Shown here: in pieces, positions 49,369 to 59,031 of the stretch
Layout: every line of letters starts with the position of its first letter
How positions within the stretch are numbered: the stretch's first letter is position 1
Origin: an uncultured Bacteroidales bacterium
GTDB taxonomy: Bacteria; Bacteroidota; Bacteroidia; Bacteroidales; Paludibacteraceae
Assembly: GCA_902799875.1 (NCBI GenBank)
Contig: CADCCH010000006.1
Location: 1-63,767 of the forward strand
Length of the DNA: 63,767 bases
Direction: 5' to 3'
Notes under the pieces: generated by a model
Told to the model about the DNA's origin: nothing
The model's database searches: none
The model's input: only the letters and a program-made list of their open reading frames with translations
Made by a program: the position numbers and the translations under genes

Positions 49369-52181
49369 TTCATCCGTTGACCATAGATGTTATACTCCTT
49401 ATCCTCCTTACGGATGACGAGGCGTTGATTGATTAAGTGCTTGGTCGCAGACGCATTCTTTGTTACCGTCGTGTATTCCGGTACTTTCTCAATCTCCATC
49501 GAGCAGGAAGGCAGAACGACACCGTCCGAGCGCGTAAGGATAACTGAGTAGTGCTGTCCGATGACAAACGTTGTATCGATATGATAAACGGACGAGGTGG
49601 CTCCCACGATTGGTATACCATTCAGCAGCCATTGATATGCCGTAAAGTCATACCCTCCGTTGTTCTCCTTGTTATATACGGAAAGGACGTTGTTGAACTT
49701 GTACTTGAAGACATCGCTCGGGTAGTAGATTGAGAAATCCAAGGGGAACTTGAGCGTACGGCCACAAATTGTATCCTGTACGATAATCTGTGCCTTGTAT
49801 AGATTCGGTTTTAACGCTTGGGTCGGTAACTCAAAATACCACTGTTTATCTTGTGTGTAGGGCTCAATGATTGAGTCTATACCTTCGCAGATGAAATGCG
49901 TTTCACCGATGTCTCCTCTATTATTATAGATAAACGGAAGTTGCAGTTTATCTTCCTGGCAGGCATAAGCTGCACCGGTATTCGGGATGTCCATAGCGAG
50001 GCAAGTCTTGATATGCACGTAACAGGTGTCGTAGAGGTCACACATATACTCATTGCCCTGTTTCGTGATCCACGTGATCAATCCGTCTGCCGGAAGGGTC
50101 TCCGGATAGTACCATTTGCCATTCACGTATGCACTGTCATATTCTGTTTTTTCCGAATAATGACCGGTCTCTAAGCCATAAGATACCAGACTGATTTGGA
50201 TATCTTCGTTACAGGAAGCTTCCGGATTGAGGATAGTCATTTTACCGTATGTAACCAGGCTATCCAAGTAAGCCTGTCCTCTTTTGCTGAGGGTATCCGC
50301 TTGCTGTTGCTGCGTGAGACAAACCTTGATGGGATCCACCAAAACGGTATCCTGACGAACTACACGGAAAGAGAATTTGATTTTGCCAATTAGCTGATCG
50401 TCATCTTGCGTACATACTTGATGGCCATAGAGCTCTGCCTCCACATCGTACCAGCCCGGGTTGGTGTAAGCGTGCTGTATTTGCGGTGTAGAGTTGTAAT
50501 CAGTGATACCGTCTCCGAAGTTCCAGTTGACCAGTGTTACTTCGTTCTTTCCTCCTAAATCGGCCTCAAACTTCAGTTCGTTGCCTATGCAGAAACGGGA
50601 TTCACTGACATAGCCGTCTGTGAAAGTCTCGCTTTCCACCTCGACAGCCACTTCAACTGCTGCAGAACCGGCAGAGTAGGCATACGATTCGTTCTTACCG
50701 TTTCCATAAACAGTTGCAATAAAACCTTTCGCATTCTCCAGACGGAAGACGCTATAGCTTTTTGTGTTGGTATCACCAATCTTAGCGCGGGCATAGGAGT
50801 ATTTCGTATTACCAGGGACAGGTGTCCAGGTCAATAGCGAAGTTTTATCTATCTCAGATGCTCCGAATATTGCCGTCAATTTGGTGTTTCTGCACGTGGC
50901 CGTTTCGGTGACTACATTTAAGAAGTGATCTTGTGTATCATTGGTATAGCACGTACCAAAGGTAATCTTGTTGATCTTCTGCTGGATAGGCGATAAGCAA
51001 ACTGAAGAAGGATCACCGTGTTTTTCTGTTATGATTTCGCTACTGGAGCTACCTTTGTATCCATTACCTGTGTCATAATTGTATACTGCACAAGGGCAAG
51101 AGGTTTCTATATACACCGCATCGGCCGTGAGGACCAGATCCACGGGGCGATTACCCGGATCTTTTTCGTGGGGCTTTGCCGGTCCTTGGAGCATAATATA
51201 GTACGTCTGTCCTTGTTGGATAGTTGCTTGATAAATGCCATCTACTGAAATATCTGCTCCCAATGCGTTGGTAGCTGTAATACCAATCAAGTTACCGTCT
51301 TTTTCCAACGAACGTGTTGCAATGAACTGCGTTCCTAAATATTTGGTAGGCATCGCCTGCTCAAACAAGCAGTCACGAGCTGCCAAACCGGATGGAAGAT
51401 TCGTGATAGGAACTCCGCAATAAACAGCAATAGGCTTACCATCCAGGGATTCAATATGTGTTCCGGCAAGCTGATCTTTCTTCTTTGTTGCCAAATAATA
51501 GACTTGACCTTGGTCTAAGGTAATTTCATAGGGAGTACTTTTATTATCATACGTAGTTCCCTTTGGCGAAATTCTTACTCTGGTATTGTCTTCTGTACTC
51601 AAGATTGTAGTAATACCCAGCGCATCGGGAAAATCACCATCTCGCTCATCTGCCCAATAATCTTGAGTGTAGTATTCGTCACCCAATGCCGTAACAGGAA
51701 GTATATTACTTGCGTCCATGGAGTACGGCGAACTAAGGATTACATAGACCGATATTTTCTTTCCATTGGAACTGGTGATGTGTAATCCGTAATTCCGTGT
51801 CTTGCCGGATATCGTATACAAATCGTTCGCGTCTTTAAGGTTGATGGGATACCATGCAGCAGCATTCATCTGTACATTGATAGGTCCGGTGGTAGGATTT
51901 GTGTTATAGGCTTTATTTGAATTACCGAACTCATTCCACGAGCCGGCTGCTACCTGTTGGGTGATGTTGATGGCATTGTTCTCACCACCGGTGATAGTGA
52001 TCGTACACGCCTCCTCAGCAGATACGGCAATGTAGGGTACAGCCGTCTTTTTGTCCGGGGAGCAAGCGAGGGTTGAGCTAACCCAGAATTCCGTTCCCTG
52101 CGTGGAGGCTTGGCCCCATGCCGGTGCTGTCATTCCAATCAACAATGTTACTAAGACAAGCGATTTAATGAATCGTTTCAT
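49365..52181 (-). CDS. IgGFc-binding/PKD surface protein, T9SS cargo, copy A
   Basis: 938 residues with a signal peptide (about 1-23, ending AWGQ). Residues about 25-400 match the IgGFc-binding N-terminal fold: QGTEFWVSSTLACS, SYMDASNILPVTALGDEYYTQDY-type turn (SNILPVTALGDEYY) and FEQAMPTKYLGTQFIAT. A PKD domain follows (LVNWNFGDGITDYNSTPQIQHAY). The C-terminus LVIRKEDKEYNIYGQRMK resembles a T9SS sorting tail. Its paralogue is at 54427. In Bacteroidota such proteins are adhesins or parts of gliding-surface layers; the ligand here is unknown. PAP2 is co-translated downstream. Confidence 0.82.
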   Translation of the reverse strand: MKRFIKSLVLVTLLIGMTAPAWGQASTQGTEFWVSSTLACSPDKKTAVPYIAVSAEEACTITITGGENNAINITQQVAAGSWNEFGNSNKAYNTNPTTGPINVQMNAAAWYPINLKDANDLYTISGKTRNYGLHITSSNGKKISVYVILSSPYSMDASNILPVTALGDEYYTQDYWADERDGDFPDALGITTILSTEDNTRVRISPKGTTYDNKSTPYEITLDQGQVYYLATKKKDQLAGTHIESLDGKPIAVYCGVPITNLPSGLAARDCLFEQAMPTKYLGTQFIATRSLEKDGNLIGITATNALGADISVDGIYQATIQQGQTYYIMLQGPAKPHEKDPGNRPVDLVLTADAVYIETSCPCAVYNYDTGNGYKGSSSSEIITEKHGDPSSVCLSPIQQKINKITFGTCYTNDTQDHFLNVVTETATCRNTKLTAIFGASEIDKTSLLTWTPVPGNTKYSYARAKIGDTNTKSYSVFRLENAKGFIATVYGNGKNESYAYSAGSAAVEVAVEVESETFTDGYVSESRFCIGNELKFEADLGGKNEVTLVNWNFGDGITDYNSTPQIQHAYTNPGWYDVEAELYGHQVCTQDDDQLIGKIKFSFRVVRQDTVLVDPIKVCLTQQQQADTLSKRGQAYLDSLVTYGKMTILNPEASCNEDIQISLVSYGLETGHYSEKTEYDSAYVNGKWYYPETLPADGLITWITKQGNEYMCDLYDTCYVHIKTCLAMDIPNTGAAYACQEDKLQLPFIYNNRGDIGETHFICEGIDSIIEPYTQDKQWYFELPTQALKPNLYKAQIIVQDTICGRTLKFPLDFSIYYPSDVFKYKFNNVLSVYNKENNGGYDFTAYQWLLNGIPIVGATSSVYHIDTTFVIGQHYSVILTRSDGVVLPSCSMEIEKVPEYTTVTKNASATKHLINQRLVIRKEDKEYNIYGQRMK

Positions 52182-52241
52182 ATTTAATGTGTATTTATTT
52201 CTTACAATATCTCAATCTGCATAAATGCGGTTCCCAATTCT

Positions 52242-54404
52242 TTACAGAATCTCGATCTCTACACGACGGTTGTTCTGACGACCTTCTTCGGTATCGTTAG
52301 TGTCGATCGGTTGGGTCTCACCGCGACCTTCTGCCTCAATACGATCGGCTGCTATACCACGCTCAATCAAGTCGTCGCGCACGGCATTGGCACGACCTTC
52401 GGACAGTTTCTGGTTAGCGGCATCCTTACCTACGTTATCGGTGTGGCCGATGATCTTGATACGCACTTGCGGGTTGCGCGCCAGATACATATAGAGGTCA
52501 TTGAGCGCTTCTTCCGAAGAGTTCAGAATACGAGTCTTGTTGGTTGCGAAGAAGAGGTTTCTGACAATGAAGACCTCACCTTTCTTAATGGGCGACAATG
52601 CAATATTCAGGCTGTCTCCGATATTTGCAATGGCGATATCTACGGTGTCGTATCCCATCTGTGCGATGAACAAACGGTACTGCGGACCCTCCTTCAGCAT
52701 CTGGCGGGTCGTACCATTCGTAGAATCGGTAGCGAGGCTATAGGCGGGTTCTGCCGCACCGCTCTTGCGTATTTGTATCGCAGCCGGAAGAACCATACCT
52801 GTCTCCTTGTTAGTCACGCGTACGCGCAGAACAGGGCGGTGACGCAGCGCGATAGTTACGTATTCGGTACTGCCCACTGTTTCAATCTCAAACGGGAAAG
52901 CAGCGGGATAGTAACCTTCTGCATTCACGGTGGCGGTGTAGGAGCCCAGACCATGTTTCTGACGCAGACCCTTCGGAGTGATTTGTTTTTCACGCAGAGC
53001 GATCTTGCCGGAATTGGTATCTTTGGTCTCGATGAGTGCCAACGGTAGCGGTTGGTTGGTTTCTGCATCTACGACGCTGTATATAGCATAGGCAGGAGGC
53101 GGCGGAACCGGACGCTCCATCTTACCCGGTACCTCGAACTGGATCGCAAACTTAGCACCTACGAAGAGGTTGTTGAGGAGGGTGTTGCCGTTGAGCGCCA
53201 ACATCGTGTTCGACTTTGTGACTTCAACCTTGTCCGCGTCAAAATCCACGGGGTTGGCTTTCGGGGTGGCGTTATTATTGAGTACGCTGTACTCGGCAAA
53301 GAGCGCCACGCGGTAGTGTACATGTTCGCGACCGAAAGGTAAACGCTCTCCGGGTTTCACTTTCGCTTTTTTCTTATCCGGCTGTGCCTGCAACCATTCA
53401 TCCAGATCCAGACCTAATTCAACAGCGGCGCTGACGTCCGGGATGGAGAATTTCATGGCCTGGTTGGTCTGGCCGTTGAGTTCATGGATACCCATGCCGT
53501 AGGGCTCAAAGAATGCCGGATCATCGACGGTGATATCATACAAACCTTTCTGGTTGTATCCCATCGGCAGCTCATAGTGCAGTTTGGCTCCCAAGAGGAA
53601 GTAATAGCGGCTGAACTGGGCACCGAACATCACCGGGATACCGAGGCCGAGCATGTTACGTTGCTCTACCATCTTGTCAAACAGGTAGTTATATTTAGCT
53701 CCGTAGGTCAGGTCAATACGGGTTGCCTGGAAGCCGTAGGACGAAGTCGAGTTGAGGAAACGGAAGTCAAGACCGGTCTCAAAACGGAAATGTCCGTATT
53801 CGAGGCTGTAAGTAAGATCCAGACCTGCGCCGCCGCCACCTGTCAGCGAACGATAGGCATAATCGTTGCCTAACTGTTGGCCGTTATTGACGGCTGCCCA
53901 CTGCTCGGGCTGCTTGTCCATCAATGCGGAGTATCCGGCGCGCAGACCGAGGTTGAAGAACGACACTACCTCTGTTCTGGGATTCGCCTGACGCTCCTGA
54001 TATTTCTCGTAATCACGCAGTTGTTTTTCCTCTTTGGCTTTGGTCTCTGCCTCTTTCTTAGCCTGCTCTTCAGCACGTTTCTCGGCAGCTTTAGCACGAT
54101 CCTCAGCGGCTTTGTCTCGTTCGGCCTGTTTCTTCTGATTCTCCTTGGCAGCAGCGGCTTTCTTCTTGTCTGCCTCTTTTTTCTTAGCGGCAGCAGCTTT
54201 CTCTTTCTCACGTGCGGCTTTCTCTTTCTCTTTGGCCTTCTGCGCCTTGGCTTTCTCCTGTTCTTTCTTCTTTTTCTCCGCTGCTTTCTGCTTGTCGGTC
54301 TGGCCGGCAGGTACCGGCTTCGGCATAGCGTACAGAGCTACAGGAGCAGCATTCAAACTAAGAACAACACTCAGTATCAGTATGTTTCGCAATAAACTTT
54401 TCAT
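52242..54404 (-). CDS. OmpA-family outer membrane protein with Lys/Ala/Glu-rich helical arm
   Basis: 720 residues. Signal peptide (about 1-26), then a Lys/Ala/Glu-rich, probably coiled-coil arm (about 33-140: KAAEKKKKEQEKAKAQKAKE and similar). A beta-barrel region follows (about 150-420, FFNLGLRAGYSALMDKQ and many aromatic strands), then two small beta-modules that look like carboxypeptidase-regulatory folds (YAIYSVVDAETNQPLPLAL, VLRVRVTNKETGMVLPAAIQI). It closes with an OmpA peptidoglycan-binding domain: NLFFATNKTRILNSSEEAL, IKIIGHTDNVGKDAAN, LSEGRANAVRDDLIERG and GETQPI. The arm is most unusual for OmpA proteins. It lies exactly between two paralogous IgGFc/PKD genes. Confidence 0.87.
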   Translation of the reverse strand: MKSLLRNILILSVVLSLNAAPVALYAMPKPVPAGQTDKQKAAEKKKKEQEKAKAQKAKEKEKAAREKEKAAAAKKKEADKKKAAAAKENQKKQAERDKAAEDRAKAAEKRAEEQAKKEAETKAKEEKQLRDYEKYQERQANPRTEVVSFFNLGLRAGYSALMDKQPEQWAAVNNGQQLGNDYAYRSLTGGGGAGLDLTYSLEYGHFRFETGLDFRFLNSTSSYGFQATRIDLTYGAKYNYLFDKMVEQRNMLGLGIPVMFGAQFSRYYFLLGAKLHYELPMGYNQKGLYDITVDDPAFFEPYGMGIHELNGQTNQAMKFSIPDVSAAVELGLDLDEWLQAQPDKKKAKVKPGERLPFGREHVHYRVALFAEYSVLNNNATPKANPVDFDADKVEVTKSNTMLALNGNTLLNNLFVGAKFAIQFEVPGKMERPVPPPPAYAIYSVVDAETNQPLPLALIETKDTNSGKIALREKQITPKGLRQKHGLGSYTATVNAEGYYPAAFPFEIETVGSTEYVTIALRHRPVLRVRVTNKETGMVLPAAIQIRKSGAAEPAYSLATDSTNGTTRQMLKEGPQYRLFIAQMGYDTVDIAIANIGDSLNIALSPIKKGEVFIVRNLFFATNKTRILNSSEEALNDLYMYLARNPQVRIKIIGHTDNVGKDAANQKLSEGRANAVRDDLIERGIAADRIEAEGRGETQPIDTNDTEEGRQNNRRVEIEIL

Positions 54405-54426
54405 ATCCGTGTTCTCCTGTTTTAGA

Positions 54427-57129
54427 TTATTGAATAATGAACTTGAAACTACGTGTCTGTTTGTCCGTTACGACCCGGAGCAGATACAGATCCGGTTCGG
54501 TAGGCGTGTCAATTAGACAGCCGCCGTCGGGCAACAGGAACTTCCAGTCTTTATAGATATTGCCGCTGGTTGTGATCCACTGCGCGTAGCACTTGATCTC
54601 GGTCTTACCGCCCCAGTTGGCATTGACAAACACTTTGTCCCCGTGCTGGTATCCGTATGAGGCGGTGATAATCAGACTATCGGGGTCGTTAACGAATTGA
54701 TGCTTGGTGGTGTCCACAACAAACGGTTTTGCGCATGCGCAGTTATACAAGGAGTCCGGTTGACCTTTGTTGATCCAATAGCATACGAAGTACTCATCGT
54801 TCAAATATCTATCCCCTTGTATATCGTAGAGGTTCAATACGGAAGAGGTGGCTCCGGGAATAGCCGTACTATCACTCTTATAGTACCATTGGAAATCACT
54901 ATCACTCTTATAGTACCATTGGAAATCACTCAGCGCTAGACCTTTGATCTGTGGATGGTCCTTGAGCAGACCTAGCACATTGGAATAACGTTGGTCAATA
55001 ACATCATTGCCGACCGGCAGGCGGAAGGGCAGGGTAACGAGCGTGTCTCCGCAGTCGGATTTGACCTCAATCATGATTCCGTATGTGACACCTGGAACGG
55101 CATCGATAGGGATCTCCAATTCAAAATGATCCGGCAGAATATTGAGTAGTTCTTTACCGAAGCCGGCAGCTTTGGCTGCGTCGTTGAAGTCCACTACCAC
55201 ATTGCCTCCTTTGAGGTCGATCGTACTGGTGTACGGAATCGTGCCCGGGCCTTGTACGCCTTTCGCGTCCGGGCAAGGAATGGATGCTTTCTCAACCGAG
55301 AACTCGTACCGACCGATATTGACTTGGATATTGATAACGGTGGTAGCCGATTGGCCTACGCAGACATTGCTGCTATTGCGGAAAATGGTACAAGAAGCGT
55401 CATAAATGCCACCATCCTTGTAATAGTGCGGTATATCTTTCGATGCATTTCCTCCAAACAGCGTTACGTCCGGCGTACCGTCACCGAAATGCCAAACAAT
55501 ACTGTCCGGCGTGAAGTCTAACTGACAGGCAAAATGCACCGTGTCCTTACCGCAAAGTTTATTTTCTTTTTCCGGCGAGAATTCCTCCCCGTTGATATAA
55601 ATCGACTGATTCAGAGACGTGGTAGCGCCACCGGCTGAATAGCCGTAGGATTCATTCGCCGTGAAACCATAAACGTGGGCGATAAACTTCGAGCCGTCGC
55701 TTTTGAGCGTGTGCGCAGCTGCGGAGTCTCCCAACTCTTTCTGAACATAAAAATAGGCACTGTCTGAACCTGTCACAACCTTAAATTCCCCGTCTTTAAA
55801 CTTTTTGCCATCCAGCGTCATCAGCTCCGGTTTGTCGGTCACGACATTGACGTAGTGCTGGGACGTACCGTTGGAACTTTTGTAGGTGGTAAACGTAATC
55901 TGGTCGATTTGCTGCTCAATTGGGTTAACCCACAGCATCGACGGGTCGCCGTTGTTATTCTTGTTTCCGTCCCATTGGCGGGAAGCGGCGAACAGATGCA
56001 CGGCGCACGGGCAGTTGGTCGTCAGCAAACAGTTGTTGCCCACTACTTTCGGCTTCGGACGAGGATTCAGTTTCTCTTCCTTGTCCGTATCGCCGCCTTT
56101 GACGTCTTCGTCGCCGAATTCAAACTCCCAATATTGCTTCGGATTATTTGCGAAATCAAACGAATAGACGGAGTCGCCGTTGATATAAACGGTAGTTCCG
56201 TCCTCGAGCGCCATGATACGCACGAAATCGCGGTGACGGCTGCTGCTGCCGGTCAGCACGAACGTATTGCCCCAATATTCGGTCGGCATGGCTTGCGAGA
56301 AAATGTGATCGCGCTCTTTGATGTCTTCCGGGATATTGGTATGCGGGTTGCCTTGGAATACGGCAATCGGTTTGTTGGCCGAAACGGATGTACCGCTCAA
56401 ATCGTAGTAGTCGCCTTCGCCTTCTCCCGTCCATACATACCAAACTTGACCGTGTTTCAGTGTATCGGAAACGACGGTGTCGCCTTTGTAATGGTGGGTA
56501 GTACTTGCCGACAAGATATAGGTCACAACGGTGCTGTCCTCTGTCGCTACCACAGCAAAATGACTACCTTGTGAACCAGACTGGTGATCGGACGGCGTAT
56601 AGGTCTGAACCATATATTCCGTACGCAGCGAAGCGGTTGGCAGCACGTTGGTGGCATCGAAAGTTGCTTTCTTGTAATTGGTTGCGAATAGCGAGAAATT
56701 CTTATCAGACGTGACATGCAGTGCGCAGTTATCCGTAGTCTCACTGTTGACCGCGTAACAGATGATGCCGGATTCCTCCATCTTCTCTCGTGCACCTTTG
56801 GCAACAGGAACACCGCTGTACAGTTTCACGGGAGCCATCTTGCCCGCTTTGACGTCAATAATCGTATCAAAACCGGTGTACGGATGACTGATAGTTACCT
56901 GGCAGTCCTCGCGGGAAGATATTGCAAGGGATAGCTCCATCGCATTGTATTTCTTACCCTCATATTCAACGGGAGCTTTATCACTGGTTTTCTGGTCAGC
57001 TTGCATAAACGTCACCCAGAAGTCCTTACCTTCCGTCGATTGTCCTTCATCAATAGCATCGGCTGTGGTGCTCATAAACGGCACTACCAGCAGACAGCTG
57101 AGCAGGACATTGAATAGTTGTTTTCTCAT
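54427..57129 (-). CDS. IgGFc-binding/PKD surface protein, T9SS cargo, copy B
   Basis: 900 residues with signal peptide (about 1-25). Paralogue of copy A: GKDFWVTFMQADQ, ATNVLPTASLRTEYMVQTY and IFSQAMPTEYWGNTFVLTG line up with the same segments there. A PKD domain is at IVWHFGDGTPDVTLFGG. The end TDKQTRSFKFIIQ is the strand of a type A T9SS signal (YLLRVVTDKQTRSFKFIIQ). An exact 30-bp duplication (54871-54930) repeats SDSDFQWYYK. Promoter near 57172-57203, so it starts the cluster with the OmpA gene and copy A following. Confidence 0.83.
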   Translation of the reverse strand: MRKQLFNVLLSCLLVVPFMSTTADAIDEGQSTEGKDFWVTFMQADQKTSDKAPVEYEGKKYNAMELSLAISSREDCQVTISHPYTGFDTIIDVKAGKMAPVKLYSGVPVAKGAREKMEESGIICYAVNSETTDNCALHVTSDKNFSLFATNYKKATFDATNVLPTASLRTEYMVQTYTPSDHQSGSQGSHFAVVATEDSTVVTYILSASTTHHYKGDTVVSDTLKHGQVWYVWTGEGEGDYYDLSGTSVSANKPIAVFQGNPHTNIPEDIKERDHIFSQAMPTEYWGNTFVLTGSSSRHRDFVRIMALEDGTTVYINGDSVYSFDFANNPKQYWEFEFGDEDVKGGDTDKEEKLNPRPKPKVVGNNCLLTTNCPCAVHLFAASRQWDGNKNNNGDPSMLWVNPIEQQIDQITFTTYKSSNGTSQHYVNVVTDKPELMTLDGKKFKDGEFKVVTGSDSAYFYVQKELGDSAAAHTLKSDGSKFIAHVYGFTANESYGYSAGGATTSLNQSIYINGEEFSPEKENKLCGKDTVHFACQLDFTPDSIVWHFGDGTPDVTLFGGNASKDIPHYYKDGGIYDASCTIFRNSSNVCVGQSATTVINIQVNIGRYEFSVEKASIPCPDAKGVQGPGTIPYTSTIDLKGGNVVVDFNDAAKAAGFGKELLNILPDHFELEIPIDAVPGVTYGIMIEVKSDCGDTLVTLPFRLPVGNDVIDQRYSNVLGLLKDHPQIKGLALSDFQWYYKSDSDFQWYYKSDSTAIPGATSSVLNLYDIQGDRYLNDEYFVCYWINKGQPDSLYNCACAKPFVVDTTKHQFVNDPDSLIITASYGYQHGDKVFVNANWGGKTEIKCYAQWITTSGNIYKDWKFLLPDGGCLIDTPTEPDLYLLRVVTDKQTRSFKFIIQ
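54871..54930. repeat. Exact 30-bp tandem duplication
   Basis: 54871-54900 and 54901-54930 are identical. In frame, giving ten extra residues (DFQWYYKSDS twice) inside copy B. Confidence 0.97.
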
Positions 57130-57171
57130 ATCGATTTTTGTTGTTAAATGTGTGCGGTTCTAAATCGGGTG

Positions 57172-57203
57172 CAAAATTACTACTTTTTCTTCACACGCGC
57201 GTA
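57172..57203 (-). promoter_or_regulatory. Weak-match promoter of the IgGFc-OmpA cluster
   Basis: Minus-strand TAATTTTG (57179-57172) is a good -7; the -33 around 57200-57203 reads TACG and is poor, although the spacer keeps an A-rich GTAGT end. Confidence 0.55.
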
Positions 57204-57217
57204 CACATATTCACGAA

Positions 57218-57241
57218 AAGTGTGTAAAAATTGACACACTT
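57218..57241 (-). terminator. Possible hairpin after the endonuclease gene
   Basis: AAGTGTGT (57218-57225) and ACACACTT (57234-57241) flank an 8-base loop and overlap the stop codon; the T-run after it is short. Confidence 0.4.
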
Positions 57242-59018
57242 ATCGTATCTGTTGGCCTAAAGTGCTAAAAATTGACGAACCACGGACAATAATCAGTTGT
57301 CCGTTCCGCAATTCTTTGCGGGCGTAAGCGAACGAAGACGGAGTATTACAGCCTTCGGTCCAGTTCTCATTATACGGGTCCCCGTAACTTTGTTCCAACA
57401 GGTAGAAATCCACGGCTTGACCTTGTCTGTCACCCCAGATATATTCCACCAGATCCGGGTAGTCGATGAACGGATTGCGGTTTCCTTGAATTTTATTCAC
57501 CTCCACAGCGCGATCCAGTTCTTTCTGTGAAACAGGGTCCATCCGGTGCCAAGTCAATAGCAAGTCTCGCAGCCAAGGCTGAAACTCCTGCCAGCCATCG
57601 TTGGTCATTGCAGCAGCCGGTTCACCGCTATCTACCCACGTGAGCGAGTCGCCGTAACACGTCGCAATATAGAAATAAGCACGAGCAAAATCGCCTTTGT
57701 ACTCATCGGCGGGACAGAAGACGCGTTGTAAATGATGAATCGTATCTTCTCCTGTTACAAACGAGCCGTTGTTAAAAGAACTGTCGGCCGGTATACCCGG
57801 TGCGTGGTTGGATTTGCTTCTGTTGGCAGATGCATCGCCCGGTACCAGATGGAACAGATCGCAATAAGCAGGGTTCACATCGCCGCCCCACCAGCTCTTC
57901 GGTAGCATGTGCTCAATGTCGAAGCCCATGACACTGGATGTAGGATGTTCCGGATCAAAGTAACGATGGTTGTTGGAGTACATGTCCAAAACCTCATTCG
58001 TGAGTGTATCCCGATCCGTATAGAAGAAACCGTCCCAGGTCTTTTTACTACCGCTGCCATAACGGTAGCGCTTACCGTTACAAATGATGTATCCTAGATG
58101 ATTCTTTAGTGTCGAATCGGCCGTGTTTTGTGCAAATTGGTAGTAGTTGCCCGGCATCGGACCCATTGCCATGCGCGTGGTATCCAGATCAAAGGTACTT
58201 GCACCTGAACTCTTGGGCTTGATGGTCAGTTCTACAGGCAGTTTTTGTGTTGTTGCCCCGGTGGCGACGGCTAAAATAGTATCTTTATAGTTGATCGCAT
58301 AAGTGGGAGCCGTGGTTAATATAATACTATACGAAATAGAAGTCGAAGTAAGCGTAAATTTAGAACCGCTTTTTAAAGAGAGCTGAATATTGTCTGAGAG
58401 ATTTTTGCCAATTATTTCAAAATCCAAGGCGTCCTCCATAGGTTCATCGGCGCTGTACCATGAAACGGGTTCGAAAACAAGCGAAGCATATTGCATTTCA
58501 ATCGTTGGTCGATTCGGATGCGGATTCTCTGCTTCAAATTCAATCTTCTGTACATACCAACGGTTATTTTTGGCATTTTCTGAGGCAATATAAATACTAT
58601 CTACATCTGCATTGACGGAGATGGTGTAAGGCCATATCTCTGTCTTGTGGTTAGTATCCCATTGGATGTTTTGGTTAAAGATATGGAGACCGTAGTTTTT
58701 GGATGCATCCGTACTGAAACATGCAGCATATACAGTCATGGTCGTAATGTGGTAGGTATCATCCAGACCCAAAGTCAGTTCGCCTTTTAAACTCGCTGTC
58801 CCGCCTTTAATACCAAAGTCTTCTTTGGCTCGATACACTTTGCTGGCTGCAATAACCGATTCAATACAGTTGTCCGTGGCTTTATATATCAGACTATATA
58901 AATCGTTCGTTTCTTTACTCGAGTCTGAGTTACTGCTATTAAACACGATTGTATACGTCTCTGCCATCAAACCGATGGAGAAAAGGATGGCAAAAAACAA
59001 TGAGATGTTTCTTTTCAT
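57240..59018 (-). CDS. Secreted endonuclease I family nuclease with T9SS tail
   Basis: 592 residues with signal peptide (about 1-18, ending LMA). The N-terminal 170 residues are beta-rich, with a second module EMQYASLVFEPVSWYSADEP. The C-terminal nuclease domain (about 300-560) is EndA/NucM-like: FDIEHMLPKSWWGG with the catalytic His, YCDLFHLVPGDASANRSKSN, and QGNRNPFIDYPDLVEYIWG with the metal-site Asn/Asp. The end LRNGQLIIVRGSSIFSTLGQQIR is a clear T9SS sorting tail. It would degrade extracellular DNA or RNA. It is followed by the IgGFc cluster and preceded by pssA. Confidence 0.9.
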   Translation of the reverse strand: MKRNISLFFAILFSIGLMAETYTIVFNSSNSDSSKETNDLYSLIYKATDNCIESVIAASKVYRAKEDFGIKGGTASLKGELTLGLDDTYHITTMTVYAACFSTDASKNYGLHIFNQNIQWDTNHKTEIWPYTISVNADVDSIYIASENAKNNRWYVQKIEFEAENPHPNRPTIEMQYASLVFEPVSWYSADEPMEDALDFEIIGKNLSDNIQLSLKSGSKFTLTSTSISYSIILTTAPTYAINYKDTILAVATGATTQKLPVELTIKPKSSGASTFDLDTTRMAMGPMPGNYYQFAQNTADSTLKNHLGYIICNGKRYRYGSGSKKTWDGFFYTDRDTLTNEVLDMYSNNHRYFDPEHPTSSVMGFDIEHMLPKSWWGGDVNPAYCDLFHLVPGDASANRSKSNHAPGIPADSSFNNGSFVTGEDTIHHLQRVFCPADEYKGDFARAYFYIATCYGDSLTWVDSGEPAAAMTNDGWQEFQPWLRDLLLTWHRMDPVSQKELDRAVEVNKIQGNRNPFIDYPDLVEYIWGDRQGQAVDFYLLEQSYGDPYNENWTEGCNTPSSFAYARKELRNGQLIIVRGSSIFSTLGQQIR

Positions 59019-59031
59019 GGTATAGGGATGT

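Noticed and set aside
53877..54395. Leu/Phe-rich plus-strand frame that looks like a membrane protein
   Set aside because: It is the reverse of the Lys/Ala/Glu-rich arm of the OmpA-family gene; AAG/GAG codons read backward give Leu and Phe.
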